A stretch of 48,729 bases of DNA from Bacillaceae bacterium S4-13-56 (GTDB taxonomy: Bacteria > Bacillota > Bacilli > Bacillales > JAWJLM01), in the NCBI GenBank assembly GCA_040191315.1, contig JAWJLM010000035.1, positions 1 through 48,729 of the forward strand, given 5' to 3'. Numbering within the stretch: the stretch's first letter is position 1; each line of letters starts with the position of its first letter. A model generated the notes under the pieces. That model worked only from the letters and a program-made list of their open reading frames with translations. It searched no databases and was not told the DNA's origin. Position numbers and translations under genes: made by a program. This document shows positions 1 through 7,830 of the stretch, piece by piece.

Positions 1-124
1 TCCCCAGAGCCATCGCGTAGCGATTTCGTTCTTCTTACCAACACACACATCACTAAAGTTTTCTAAATGTGAATATAGGTTTATATAAGAACCAAAAAGT
101 TAGAAAACATAACAACCGTTAAAG

Positions 125-250
125 GGCTTCTAAGAAATCATACCTCGTTTTCTTAGAAGCCACTATTCTTATAAGTGCAGGCCTTTAAGGCGCCCAATGT
201 TGCTGCCTTTACGTAGATAAGACAAGTTTTCCTATCTGCATAGCAACACT
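125..250 (+). repeat. Diverged relative of two-hairpin repeat family A
   Basis: A strong hairpin pairs GGCTTCTAAGAAA (from 125) with its complement ending near 161. It is followed by the linker ATAAGTGCA, which also joins the two hairpins of the family A copies at 24872, 41305 and 47108. A second structured stretch follows and contains TTTCCTATCTGCATA, again shared with family A. The stem sequences differ from those copies while the linker is kept. No gene is visible in 1-250. Assignment to the family is an inference from the linker and layout. Confidence 0.45.
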
Positions 251-333
251 TGTCTTATAGCCAATCCCTAATAGAGAAACCTAATTTTCCCATGTATTCT
301 CAAGCGACTAAAGTTATAATTTCTAATAGTAGA

Positions 334-435
334 AAAAAGTCCACTCCAACTAATATTGGGTGGACTTTTATCTTACCTTCTTACCCTGGTGCTTACAATC
401 AGTGGGGGACGGCACTGATGGAAGTTTCACTTTAT
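334..435 (+). repeat. Right-end fragment of repeat family B (IS200/IS605-like)
   Basis: Positions 397-435 carry the right-end signature of family B: a hairpin of the type AATCAGTGGG/CACTGATG followed by GAAGTTTCACTTTAT. A second hairpin, GTCCAC/GTGGAC flanked by A and T runs (335-369), lies just upstream. Other copies are at 18417-18503 (minus), 29508-29719 and 44264-44486. No left end is obvious here, so this copy looks truncated. The relation to IS200/IS605 right ends is inferred. Confidence 0.5.
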
Positions 436-506
436 CTTCATCACAGGGAGGACACCCTTCAGTATTACTAGATTTAATGATTGGCCCCCATTAATATATA
501 ATTTGT

Positions 507-594
507 GTTGGTGGGAACCGTCCCTACCAACACACCCGCGCCCGCCAACACACCCGCGCCCGCCACCACCCCGTGCCCGCCACCAACCCCGCCA
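507..594 (+). repeat. Hairpin plus GC-rich C-tract tandem repeat
   Basis: A hairpin (GTTGGTGGGA, loop, TCCCTACCAAC; 507-531) runs into two identical 18-bp units (528-545 and 546-563) and two shortened ones (564-580, 581-593), all built of CCCGC and CACC blocks. The tract is extremely GC-rich in an AT-rich genome. Its minus strand carries seven runs of three or four G. An open frame across it (505-723) is low-complexity Pro/Thr/Ala and is judged non-coding. Confidence 0.7.
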
Positions 595-617
595 ACAGGC
601 TTACCTGTATGTGGGTC

Positions 618-663
618 CTCACAAAATTGTCATTTTGTCATGGTGATTTTGTGGTTTTGTGAG
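618..663. promoter_or_regulatory. Inverted repeat upstream of the sensor operon
   Basis: Perfect 9-bp arms, CTCACAAAA and TTTTGTGAG, flank a stretch that repeats ATTTTGT several times. It ends 28 bp before the GTG start of the binding-protein gene. The nonamer GATTTTGTG inside it (645-653) recurs at 5262-5270 upstream of the sigma-54 promoter of the reductase operon. It could be an operator, but no known regulator consensus was matched. Confidence 0.35.
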
Positions 664-691
664 TTATATTTAGGATACGGGGGGTGGTTTT

Positions 692-1726
692 GTGAGGAAG
701 GGATTATGGATTTTCATTGCTAGTTTTTTTATAGGTGCGACAATTTTAATTGTAGTTTTAACGATAGATTCTCCCGAGCAAAAAGATAAGGTTTACCAAA
801 TAGGAGTGCTTATGACTGGAAATAGCAGATTAGAAAAATTCCGTGGGTTGGAGCAGGGGCTATATGAACTTGGTTATGAAAAGGGTACATTTCAATTCGA
901 TGTATATAATAGCCAAGATAATTTGAAAGAATTAGAAACTTTAGCTAAAGAAGCTGTTCAAAATAATCCGGATATTTTGGTAGCATTAGGGGCGATTGAG
1001 GCTTTAACAATTAAAGATACCATGGAAAAACAGGGAGTCTCTATCCCTGTGGTTTTTGCGGGGATTGCGGCGCCTAAAGAGTTGGGACTAATTGATGACT
1101 ATCGAAATCCTGGGGGTATGTTTACTGGAGTTGATAATAATCATTTGAATCTATCAGCTAAGAGATTGGAACTACTGCTTAATCTAGTCCCAAGTATCGA
1201 ACGAGTCATTGTTCTATATGACCGCGAATTGGATGTTAGTGTCATGAGTTTAGAACGGGTGAAAGAGGCAGCAAAGGAATTGGACATCCCAATTGTCGCA
1301 TTCCAAACGATTGGAGAACCTGAACTATTTGAAAATCTTGATCATATCGTCAAATCAACAGATGGATTGATGGTATTACCAAGTTTCCATATTGAAGCTT
1401 TATCTAAGGAAATTTCGGAGTTTGCAATGGAACACTCACTTCCAACGATGGGGATTTTTGAAGAAAATATACAGTACGGATTTTTGGCGGGATATGGAGT
1501 TCCTTTTTTTGAACAGGGTTTTCAGTCAGCTCGACTTGTTAGTTTGATTTTACAAGGGGCAGACCCATCTCATATATCTGTGGAGTTACCAGATCAAGTA
1601 AAGTTTTTGATTAATGACTACGTCCGAAAACAAATTGGTGTCTCTTTAGATCAAGAAACATCTCTTTTGGCTGATTTTTTGACAACAAATGAATCCCTTC
1701 TTGATGAAAGTGGAGAAAGGCCATGA
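692..1726 (+). CDS. Orphan ABC-type substrate-binding protein, membrane-anchored
   Basis: The 344-residue protein has one N-terminal hydrophobic helix (about residues 5-25) and no lipobox cysteine, followed by a periplasmic-binding fold of the ABC_sub_bind (TrpX-like, PF04392) type. Typical segments include IGVLMTGN near the start, LVALGAIEA, and PVVFAGIAAPKELGL. The GTG start at 692 is preceded by a GGGGGTGG ribosome site. No permease or ATPase gene is nearby. Instead it overlaps the histidine kinase gene by 4 bp. I infer that it presents a ligand to that kinase rather than feeding a transporter. The family is clear; the ligand is unknown, though an oxyanion or sulfur compound would suit the reductase operon downstream. 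Confidence 0.8.
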   Translation: MRKGLWIFIASFFIGATILIVVLTIDSPEQKDKVYQIGVLMTGNSRLEKFRGLEQGLYELGYEKGTFQFDVYNSQDNLKELETLAKEAVQNNPDILVALGAIEALTIKDTMEKQGVSIPVVFAGIAAPKELGLIDDYRNPGGMFTGVDNNHLNLSAKRLELLLNLVPSIERVIVLYDRELDVSVMSLERVKEAAKELDIPIVAFQTIGEPELFENLDHIVKSTDGLMVLPSFHIEALSKEISEFAMEHSLPTMGIFEENIQYGFLAGYGVPFFEQGFQSARLVSLILQGADPSHISVELPDQVKFLINDYVRKQIGVSLDQETSLLADFLTTNESLLDESGERP

Positions 1727-3813
1727 GAAATTATATAAATCGACTACGAATTCGAAATAAGGTGTTGTTGTTTGGTTTAATTATGTCGACTCTCCCTCTC
1801 ATATTTTTAAGCGTTTTTCTCTTCTTAGAGTTTATGGACGATCAGGAAAAAAGTGTGAAGGAAAGGCAGACTATTATCATTGAGAGTATTGCAAAAGATG
1901 TGGATCAACAAATACAACAGATAATCAAGCATGTTCAATTTTTATCTACTGTAGATGGTTTAGAGGATCATCGAGGCCTCTATTATCAAACCTTACATGA
2001 AAATCAAGCAATTGAGGAAATCGTTATGTTTGACCATTTGGGGGTCGTGAAGGATCGTGTATCACGTTTTGATTTGAATAGGGTGCAAAACCAGGATTGG
2101 ATGAATACAGAACAGCTAGATCAGCTTTCTCATGAAAAGATATTTATTGATGAGGTGTCCTTTAACTCATTTGGTCAACCCATTATGAAACTAGCAACTT
2201 CACTTCCGCTGAAGGAAAATAACCAGTTCCTAGGTGGTATTGGTGTTGTTATTCAGCTGCAGAAAATTATAGGAGAAATTACTTCTTCAAGAGTCAAAGA
2301 GGAAGGAATTCTTTATTTATTAGATCAAAAAGATAAAATTATTGCTCATCAGGATTATTCTCAGCTTTGGAAGCCTAGTGAGGAGAATAATGAAGGGGAC
2401 AGAGTTTTGGGGGTGCAAAAAAAGATCGATACTTTAGGTTGGACCCTTGTTATGGAACAGCCATATAAAGAGGCCTATTCCTCCGTGTATACTCTAGCTT
2501 CAAAAGGGACAATTATTGTATTAATAGTGGGCTTTTTCATTAGTTTGCTAAGTATTGCAGCTGGACTTTATTTTACAAGGCCTATTGAAAGTCTGCAAAA
2601 GGCTATTAAGAGCTTTCAGAAAAATCAATGGGTGGAGCCTGTCCGTCTTCAGCGAGCGGATGAAATGGGTCAGCTAGCTAATGCTTTTAATGAGATGAGT
2701 GCGGAGCTTTATGAAAAATCGCAGTCGCTGCTTATGGAAAAAGAGCGGCTGGACGTTATAGTCGATGGGATTGGAGCTGGCCTAGCATTAGTTCGTTCTG
2801 ATTTTACCATTTCATGGATTAATCCAACATTAGAAAGCTGGTTAGATCGGTTCGAATTAAATATCCCTTGCTATGTGTTGTTTAGCGGAGAGGACCAGCC
2901 GTGTAAGGATTGCCCAATTATGGATCCTGCACAACCGATAGAGTCGAATGAAATCCATAAAGTAATTGGAAAAAGCGGGAAAAAGAAAATCTTTAGGCAC
3001 CGTGTGTATCCTTTGACTCAAACGGTAGATTCTAATGAACATTATCTAATTGTCATGGAGGATATTACAGAACAACAAGAGATGGAGGAAAAGCTGATCC
3101 AGACCGATAAGTTAAGTGCCTTAGGATTAATGGCATCTAGCTTTGCCCATGAGGTAAACAACCCATTAGCGACCATTAATGTTTATGCTGAAGATCTACT
3201 TGACCGTTTAAAGGAAGAAAAAGAGGAGCTTGTTCAGTCAGGTGAAATGGAAAAGTATTTACGCATAATTAAAGAAAATACAGAGCGCTGTAAAAATATC
3301 ACTAGAAATCTACTTAATTTCTCAAGAAAAACAGAATGGACAAAGAATAATATTGATGTGAACGAGGTGGTTCACAATAGTATTGCTTTAATCCATTATA
3401 CGTTTTCTCGTAAAAATATAAACTTGGAATTAATGCTTACTCCAAATCTTCCTCCTCTCATAGGAGATGGATTAAAACTGATGCAGGTGATGGTAAATAT
3501 GATTCAAAATGCAGTTGACGCCATGGAAAATGGAGGAGATCTTCTTGTTTCCTCAACCTTGGAAAGAGAATCAATAGCCTTGGTAGTAAAGGATACGGGT
3601 TGCGGGATGTCTGAAGAAACGATAGGAAAGGTATTTGATCCTTTTTATACAACCAAACCAGTAGGGAAAGGAACGGGACTTGGACTTTCTGTTTGTTATG
3701 GTATCATTCAGCAATTTGGAGGAGAAATTCACATTGAAAGTGAAATAGGAAAAGGTACTGTTGTGAAAATACAGTTACCCATCCTAAAAGGGGAGGAGGA
3801 AAACAATGCCTAA
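1723..3813 (+). CDS. Sensor histidine kinase (dCache-HAMP-PAS-HisKA-HATPase)
   Basis: A 696-residue membrane kinase. Helices at about 14-36 and 262-285 bracket an extracellular sensor of dCache size. HAMP follows at about 286-335 and PAS at about 344-452. The PAS domain holds a cysteine cluster (IPCYVLF, then PCKDCP) of a kind common in PAS domains of anaerobes. The phospho-acceptor is His476 in SFAHEVNNPLA. HATPase boxes are NMIQNAVDAMENGG, DTGCGMS and GKGTGLGLSVCYG. It sits between the binding protein and the response regulator, with overlaps of 4 and 8 bp, so translation is coupled. Its likely job is to sense, with the binding protein, the electron acceptor of the downstream reductase. Signal identity is inferred. 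Confidence 0.88.
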   Translation: MRNYINRLRIRNKVLLFGLIMSTLPLIFLSVFLFLEFMDDQEKSVKERQTIIIESIAKDVDQQIQQIIKHVQFLSTVDGLEDHRGLYYQTLHENQAIEEIVMFDHLGVVKDRVSRFDLNRVQNQDWMNTEQLDQLSHEKIFIDEVSFNSFGQPIMKLATSLPLKENNQFLGGIGVVIQLQKIIGEITSSRVKEEGILYLLDQKDKIIAHQDYSQLWKPSEENNEGDRVLGVQKKIDTLGWTLVMEQPYKEAYSSVYTLASKGTIIVLIVGFFISLLSIAAGLYFTRPIESLQKAIKSFQKNQWVEPVRLQRADEMGQLANAFNEMSAELYEKSQSLLMEKERLDVIVDGIGAGLALVRSDFTISWINPTLESWLDRFELNIPCYVLFSGEDQPCKDCPIMDPAQPIESNEIHKVIGKSGKKKIFRHRVYPLTQTVDSNEHYLIVMEDITEQQEMEEKLIQTDKLSALGLMASSFAHEVNNPLATINVYAEDLLDRLKEEKEELVQSGEMEKYLRIIKENTERCKNITRNLLNFSRKTEWTKNNIDVNEVVHNSIALIHYTFSRKNINLELMLTPNLPPLIGDGLKLMQVMVNMIQNAVDAMENGGDLLVSSTLERESIALVVKDTGCGMSEETIGKVFDPFYTTKPVGKGTGLGLSVCYGIIQQFGGEIHIESEIGKGTVVKIQLPILKGEEENNA

Positions 3814-5158
3814 TCGTATTTTGGTCGTTGATGATGAAAGAGATTTACTAGAATTGTTGGTGAAGCGCTTAAATCGGAAAGGTTTTATTGCTAAAGGGGT
3901 TGAATCTGCTGAGGAAGCCATCCCGTTGTTAAAGAAAGACGTTTATGATGTTGGAATTTTCGATATACGAATGAAGGGAATGGACGGATTAGAACTACTT
4001 AAAATCGTAAAAGAAATCCAACCAGAAACTGAGATCATCATGCTGACTGGACATGGTACGATTGACACAGCCATTGAAGCTATGAAACGGGGAGCCTACG
4101 ATTATTTAACGAAACCATATAATCTATCAGAACTTGAAATTACAATTCAAAAAGCTTCTGAGAAAAAGAAATTAAGAGAAAAAAATGCCGGTTTAAAACA
4201 GATGCTTCATAAACAAGATTTTCAAATTATAGGTACTAGTAAAAAAATCCAACAGGTTATTCAATTAACTTATCAAATTGCTGACCGTGATGTCCCTGTC
4301 CTTATAGAAGGGGAGAGTGGCACGGGTAAAGAATTATTTGCAAAAGCTCTCCATTATTGGGGCTATCGGAGTAAGGAACAGTTTGTTGCCGTGAATTCAG
4401 GGGCCTTGCCAGAAACACTTTTGGAAAGTGAACTTTTTGGTCATGAAAAGGGAGCTTTTACTGGGGCGCAACAACAGAAAAAAGGATTAGTGGAAATCGC
4501 CGATGGAGGTACTCTTTTTCTTGACGAAATTGGAGAAATGCCTTTGTCTGTCCAGGTGAAACTGCTAAGGTTTTTAGAATCTGGTGAATTTCGAAGAGTT
4601 GGGGATGTTAGGCTGCGACAGGTGAATGTTCGTGTGGTTGCCGCAACCAATCGAAATATGGAGGAAGAGGTTCGTGAAGGTAGGTTTCGAGAAGATCTAT
4701 ATTACCGTATGAATGTAATTAAGCTTGAAATTCCTCCTTTACGGGATAGGTTAGAGGATATAAAACCTTTAGTAGACCATTTTTTAGTAAAACACCAAGG
4801 GAAAGAGCTCTCTAAAGAGGCCGAAAGCAGATTGCGATCCTATCCATTCCCGGGAAACGTAAGAGAATTGTTTCATATTTTGGAACGGGGATGCTTACTA
4901 TCGGTGGGGAATCAAATCAAAGCGAAGGACCTATTGCTACCTGGTATGGACGATACTTCTTTGCAAAAGGAAGACTCTCAAAAACAAACTCACTCTTTAG
5001 AAGAACTAGAGAAGAACCATATTCGTAAAGTGCTCCATGAAGTGCGTTGGAACAAAACAAAGGCAGCAGAGATTCTTGGCATCAGTGTTCGGAATCTCTA
5101 TCGCAAAATTGATACGTATCATTTGAAGGATAAAGCTGTGCAAAAGGAAAAACTATGA
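3806..5158 (+). CDS. NtrC-family sigma-54-dependent response regulator
   Basis: A 450-residue activator with three domains. The receiver (1-120) has acidic pocket D9/D10 and phospho-acceptor D53. The AAA+ domain has Walker A GESGTGKE (169-176), the sigma-54 contact loop GAFTGA (216-221) and Walker B with D240-E241. A Fis-type helix-turn-helix lies at the C-terminus (NKTKAAEILGISVRNLYRKI). Because the GAFTGA loop is intact it should remodel SigL (sigma-54) RNA polymerase. The only sigma-54 promoter seen in the window lies 220 bp downstream, in front of tatA and the reductase genes, which makes that operon the obvious target. It overlaps the kinase gene by 8 bp. Confidence 0.93.
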   Translation: MPNRILVVDDERDLLELLVKRLNRKGFIAKGVESAEEAIPLLKKDVYDVGIFDIRMKGMDGLELLKIVKEIQPETEIIMLTGHGTIDTAIEAMKRGAYDYLTKPYNLSELEITIQKASEKKKLREKNAGLKQMLHKQDFQIIGTSKKIQQVIQLTYQIADRDVPVLIEGESGTGKELFAKALHYWGYRSKEQFVAVNSGALPETLLESELFGHEKGAFTGAQQQKKGLVEIADGGTLFLDEIGEMPLSVQVKLLRFLESGEFRRVGDVRLRQVNVRVVAATNRNMEEEVREGRFREDLYYRMNVIKLEIPPLRDRLEDIKPLVDHFLVKHQGKELSKEAESRLRSYPFPGNVRELFHILERGCLLSVGNQIKAKDLLLPGMDDTSLQKEDSQKQTHSLEELEKNHIRKVLHEVRWNKTKAAEILGISVRNLYRKIDTYHLKDKAVQKEKL

Positions 5159-5202
5159 CTCTTTGTCACTATTGACGAGTTGACTCTGACAAAATGGCAT
5201 GT

Positions 5203-5240
5203 AAAAGCTGAGGAGAACAAAAAATCTCTTCAGCTTTTTT
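5203..5240 (+). terminator. Terminator of the sensor operon
   Basis: The stem AAAAGCTGA(A/G)GAG pairs with CTCTTCAGCTTTTTT and ends in a T run. It separates the three regulatory genes from the sigma-54 promoter at 5378. Confidence 0.8.
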
Positions 5241-5377
5241 ATTTGCAGAAAAACATGTGAAGATTTTGTGAAGTGGGAAAGGTTGTCGAAGCCTTAGATT
5301 TGAATAAATTTTGGTCCAGTAAAACTCGAGAGTGGGAACGTAGGGATTTGCTGCTTTCTTCATCTAAATTATAAAAT

Positions 5378-5393
5378 TGGCATGATTTTTGCA
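5378..5393 (+). promoter_or_regulatory. Sigma-54 (-24/-12) promoter of the reductase operon
   Basis: TGGCAT-N5-TTGCA fits the sigma-54 consensus TGGCAC-N5-TTGCW with exact GG/GC spacing (GG 5379-5380, GC 5391-5392). Transcription would start near 5403. That places the apparent ATG at 5393 upstream of the transcript and supports the tatA start at 5432. The activator encoded immediately upstream is the expected partner. Confidence 0.85.
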
Positions 5394-5431
5394 TGTACTT
5401 AGTTGAACAGCAATTTAAGGAGGCTAGGACT

Positions 5432-5626
5432 ATGTTATCAAATATTGGTATACCAGGTTTAATTCTTATTTTAGTGCTTGCGTTGATTATATTTGGTCCA
5501 AGTAAGTTACCGGAAATGGGAAGGGCGGTAGGGCAGACCTTAAAGGAATTTAAAAAATCGGCACAGGAGCTGACCAATGATGGTAATAGAAATCGCTCCA
5601 ACGACACCATTGAATCTATTAAATAA
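5432..5626 (+). CDS. tatA: Twin-arginine translocase subunit TatA
   Basis: A 64-residue protein with one N-terminal membrane helix ([20 protein letters not shown]), the conserved FGPxKLPE hinge, an amphipathic helix and a short polar tail. The start at 5432 has an AAGGAGG site at 5417 and matches the usual TatA N-terminus; an in-frame ATG at 5393 lies before the predicted transcript start. As first gene of the operon it supplies a dedicated TatA for exporting the Tat-dependent catalytic subunit three genes downstream. No tatC is present, so it must work with one encoded elsewhere. Confidence 0.93.
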   Translation: MLSNIGIPGLILILVLALIIFGPSKLPEMGRAVGQTLKEFKKSAQELTNDGNRNRSNDTIESIK

Positions 5627-5641
5627 AAAAGAGGGGTGAAT

Positions 5642-6541
5642 ATGATGGGTATTTTCTCGAAACAAAGCATGAGTGAAAAAGATTGGGACCAGATTTTGGA
5701 TTCCAATTTACCTGATGCAAGACAGGAATTGGAACAATCTCCTTATGATACTCAGTTAGGTTTAAATATGGCTAGGGATGCTCGGAAAGTTATTAATGGA
5801 AAATTGAAAATTGAGGATTTTCACAAAGTCTATTCCAGTTCTCTTCTAAAAGAGTTTGGAACAGAAATGGCCTCAGGGGAGCCGAAAACGTCTTCTTTTA
5901 AAACGAAGGGCCCAAAGTGGGCGATGGTTATTGATTTGAAGAAATGTGTTGGTTGCGATACTTGCACGGTTTCTTGTAAGGCTGAAAATAGAACTCCTCC
6001 AGGAATTTCTTATAATGTAGTCATGGAGAAGGAAATTGGAGAATTTCCTAATCTAGCAAAAGTGAATTTACCTCGACCATGTATGCAATGTGATAAGCCG
6101 CCATGTGTTCAGGTTTGTCCAACACGAGCTACTTATAAAATGGAAAATGGTATTGTGGCTATTGATAATGATCGATGCATTGGCTGTCGATATTGTATAG
6201 TGGCTTGTCCTTATGGAGCACGTTCCTTTGATTTTGGAGAGAGTTATGAAGGAGAGATGGAGGGCTACAATGATGTAACAAGTCCGGAATATGGGGTAGA
6301 AAGAGGAGAACGGAAAAAAGGTAAAACACCACAAGGAACTGTTCGGAAGTGTAGTTTCTGTTTCCATCGTTTAGAACGTGGAGAAGAGCCAGCTTGTGTA
6401 GAAACTTGCGTAGGGGATGCTCGTTTCTTTGGAGATATAAGTGACCCGAATAGTGTGGTATCAAAGCTTGCCGCTAGCCCACGTGCTTTTACTCTGAAAT
6501 CTGAACTAGGAACAATGCCTAGTGTCATTTACTTGAAATAG
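5642..6541 (+). CDS. Four-cluster [4Fe-4S] electron-transfer subunit (TtrB/SrdB/PsrB type)
   Basis: A 299-residue ferredoxin-like subunit with four cysteine motifs: CVGCDTCTVSC, CMQCDKPPCVQVCP, CIGCRYCIVACPYG and CSFC...CVETC. It would pass electrons from the membrane subunit to the molybdopterin subunit. About 95 residues precede the first cluster, and no Tat or Sec signal is visible there. I infer co-export with the Tat-signal-bearing catalytic subunit. GTG 5636 and ATG 5642 are both in frame; the ribosome site GAGGGG ends at 5636, which favours 5642. Gene order B-C-A matches the ttrBCA and srdBCA operons. Confidence 0.9.
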   Translation: MMGIFSKQSMSEKDWDQILDSNLPDARQELEQSPYDTQLGLNMARDARKVINGKLKIEDFHKVYSSSLLKEFGTEMASGEPKTSSFKTKGPKWAMVIDLKKCVGCDTCTVSCKAENRTPPGISYNVVMEKEIGEFPNLAKVNLPRPCMQCDKPPCVQVCPTRATYKMENGIVAIDNDRCIGCRYCIVACPYGARSFDFGESYEGEMEGYNDVTSPEYGVERGERKKGKTPQGTVRKCSFCFHRLERGEEPACVETCVGDARFFGDISDPNSVVSKLAASPRAFTLKSELGTMPSVIYLK

Positions 6542-6552
6542 GAGGGATGAAT

Positions 6553-7830
6553 ATGTCGCAGATCGCCTATGAATCGAAAACAAATGTGAAGACTAGCTCT
6601 AGTCGGTTGTTCAAAATTTGGATAGGAGCGCTCTCCATTGTATTCTTAATTGGCTTATATTTTATAGTTGAACGGATGATTACAGGGCTTGCAGCAACTA
6701 ATCTGTCATCCATTACCCCTTGGGGTGCTTGGATTGCCTTTTATATCTTTTTTGTGGGATTAAGTGCAGGCTCCTTTCTCCTTTCAACCTTAATATACGT
6801 ATTTGGTATGGAGGAATTTGAAAGAGTTGGAAGGGCTGCGTTATTTACAGCTATTGTCTGTATGATTGTGGCTTTGACCTTTGTTTTGATGGACCTTGGT
6901 CGTCCTGAGAGATTTTTAAATGCTATTATTCACTGGAATGTAACGAGTATGCTAGCATGGGAGGTTCATTTTTATCTCGTATACATTGCCTTATTAAGTG
7001 TTGAACTGTATATAGCCATGAGAGAGGATCTCGTTAAGCTAGCCAAAGGTAGCAGCACATGGAAAGGAAAATTCGCAAGACTCATAACTTTTAAGAATAG
7101 TACAATCAATGAATTTACTAAAAAGAGAGACCACCTGTGGATGAAGATTCTTGGAACCGTCGGAATCCCTATAGCTATTTTTGGAGTGCATGGAGGTACT
7201 GGAACCATTTTTGCTACTGTAAAAGCACGTCCAGCATGGAATACAGGGCTCTTTCCAATCATATTCGTTGTTTCCGCGATGGTATCAGGTACTGCGCTTT
7301 TGCTAGCCATGTATGTGATTAAGAAAAAAGCAACAAAACAACCAATTGATAACGAAATGGTTCAATCGTTAGCCAAATTAATGGTTGCATTTTTATTTGT
7401 AGACTTGGGTCTACAATTCTATGAATATTTAGTGAGTTGGTATGGATTAGAACATGAACATTTACTGACTCTTGAAACTCAAATGACAAGCGAATTTGCT
7501 TGGTCTTTCTGGGGAGTGCAAATGTTTTTAGGGGCAGTTGTGCCGATCTTTCTCGTCTTCTGGAAAAAAACGAAACAATCAACTACTGCTCTTTTAACGG
7601 CTGCGGTCCTAGTAGTTATCGGTATTATTGGAGTTCGATTTAATATCGTTTTACCTCCACTAATCATCCCAGTGTTTGAAGAACTTCCTTTTGGATATTA
7701 TTATCCGACGTTCAGTGAGTGGATGATTAGTTTAGGAGTCGCGGCGATGGGATTATTGATTTATTCTATTGGGGATCGATTGTTACCACTTGAGGAGCTT
7801 GAGAAAACAGGAGGAAATAGTCATGAATAG
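6553..7830 (+). CDS. NrfD/PsrC-family membrane anchor, quinol-oxidising subunit
   Basis: A 425-residue polytopic protein with about nine hydrophobic helices. Near the N-terminus it has the family pattern PWGAWIAFYIFFVGLSAGSF and later the segment LMDLGRPERF typical of NrfD/PsrC. It should oxidise menaquinol and deliver electrons to the iron-sulfur subunit. The AGGAGGG site (6540-6546) abuts ATG 6547, so the in-frame ATG at 6553 is the better start. The 3' end overlaps the next gene by 8 bp. Confidence 0.9.
   Translation: MSQIAYESKTNVKTSSSRLFKIWIGALSIVFLIGLYFIVERMITGLAATNLSSITPWGAWIAFYIFFVGLSAGSFLLSTLIYVFGMEEFERVGRAALFTAIVCMIVALTFVLMDLGRPERFLNAIIHWNVTSMLAWEVHFYLVYIALLSVELYIAMREDLVKLAKGSSTWKGKFARLITFKNSTINEFTKKRDHLWMKILGTVGIPIAIFGVHGGTGTIFATVKARPAWNTGLFPIIFVVSAMVSGTALLLAMYVIKKKATKQPIDNEMVQSLAKLMVAFLFVDLGLQFYEYLVSWYGLEHEHLLTLETQMTSEFAWSFWGVQMFLGAVVPIFLVFWKKTKQSTTALLTAAVLVVIGIIGVRFNIVLPPLIIPVFEELPFGYYYPTFSEWMISLGVAAMGLLIYSIGDRLLPLEELEKTGGNSHE

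Noticed and set aside
505-723. Open frame of 72 codons rich in Pro, Thr and Ala
   Set aside because: It is a translation of the C-rich tandem repeat, lacks a ribosome site and overlaps the start of the binding-protein gene.
5393-5431. Upstream ATG for tatA
   Set aside because: It overlaps the -12 element and lies before the predicted sigma-54 transcript start; the ribosome site is downstream.
6068-6528. Minus-strand frames inside the FeS and NrfD genes
   Set aside because: They are shadows of strongly conserved plus-strand genes and have no family resemblance.
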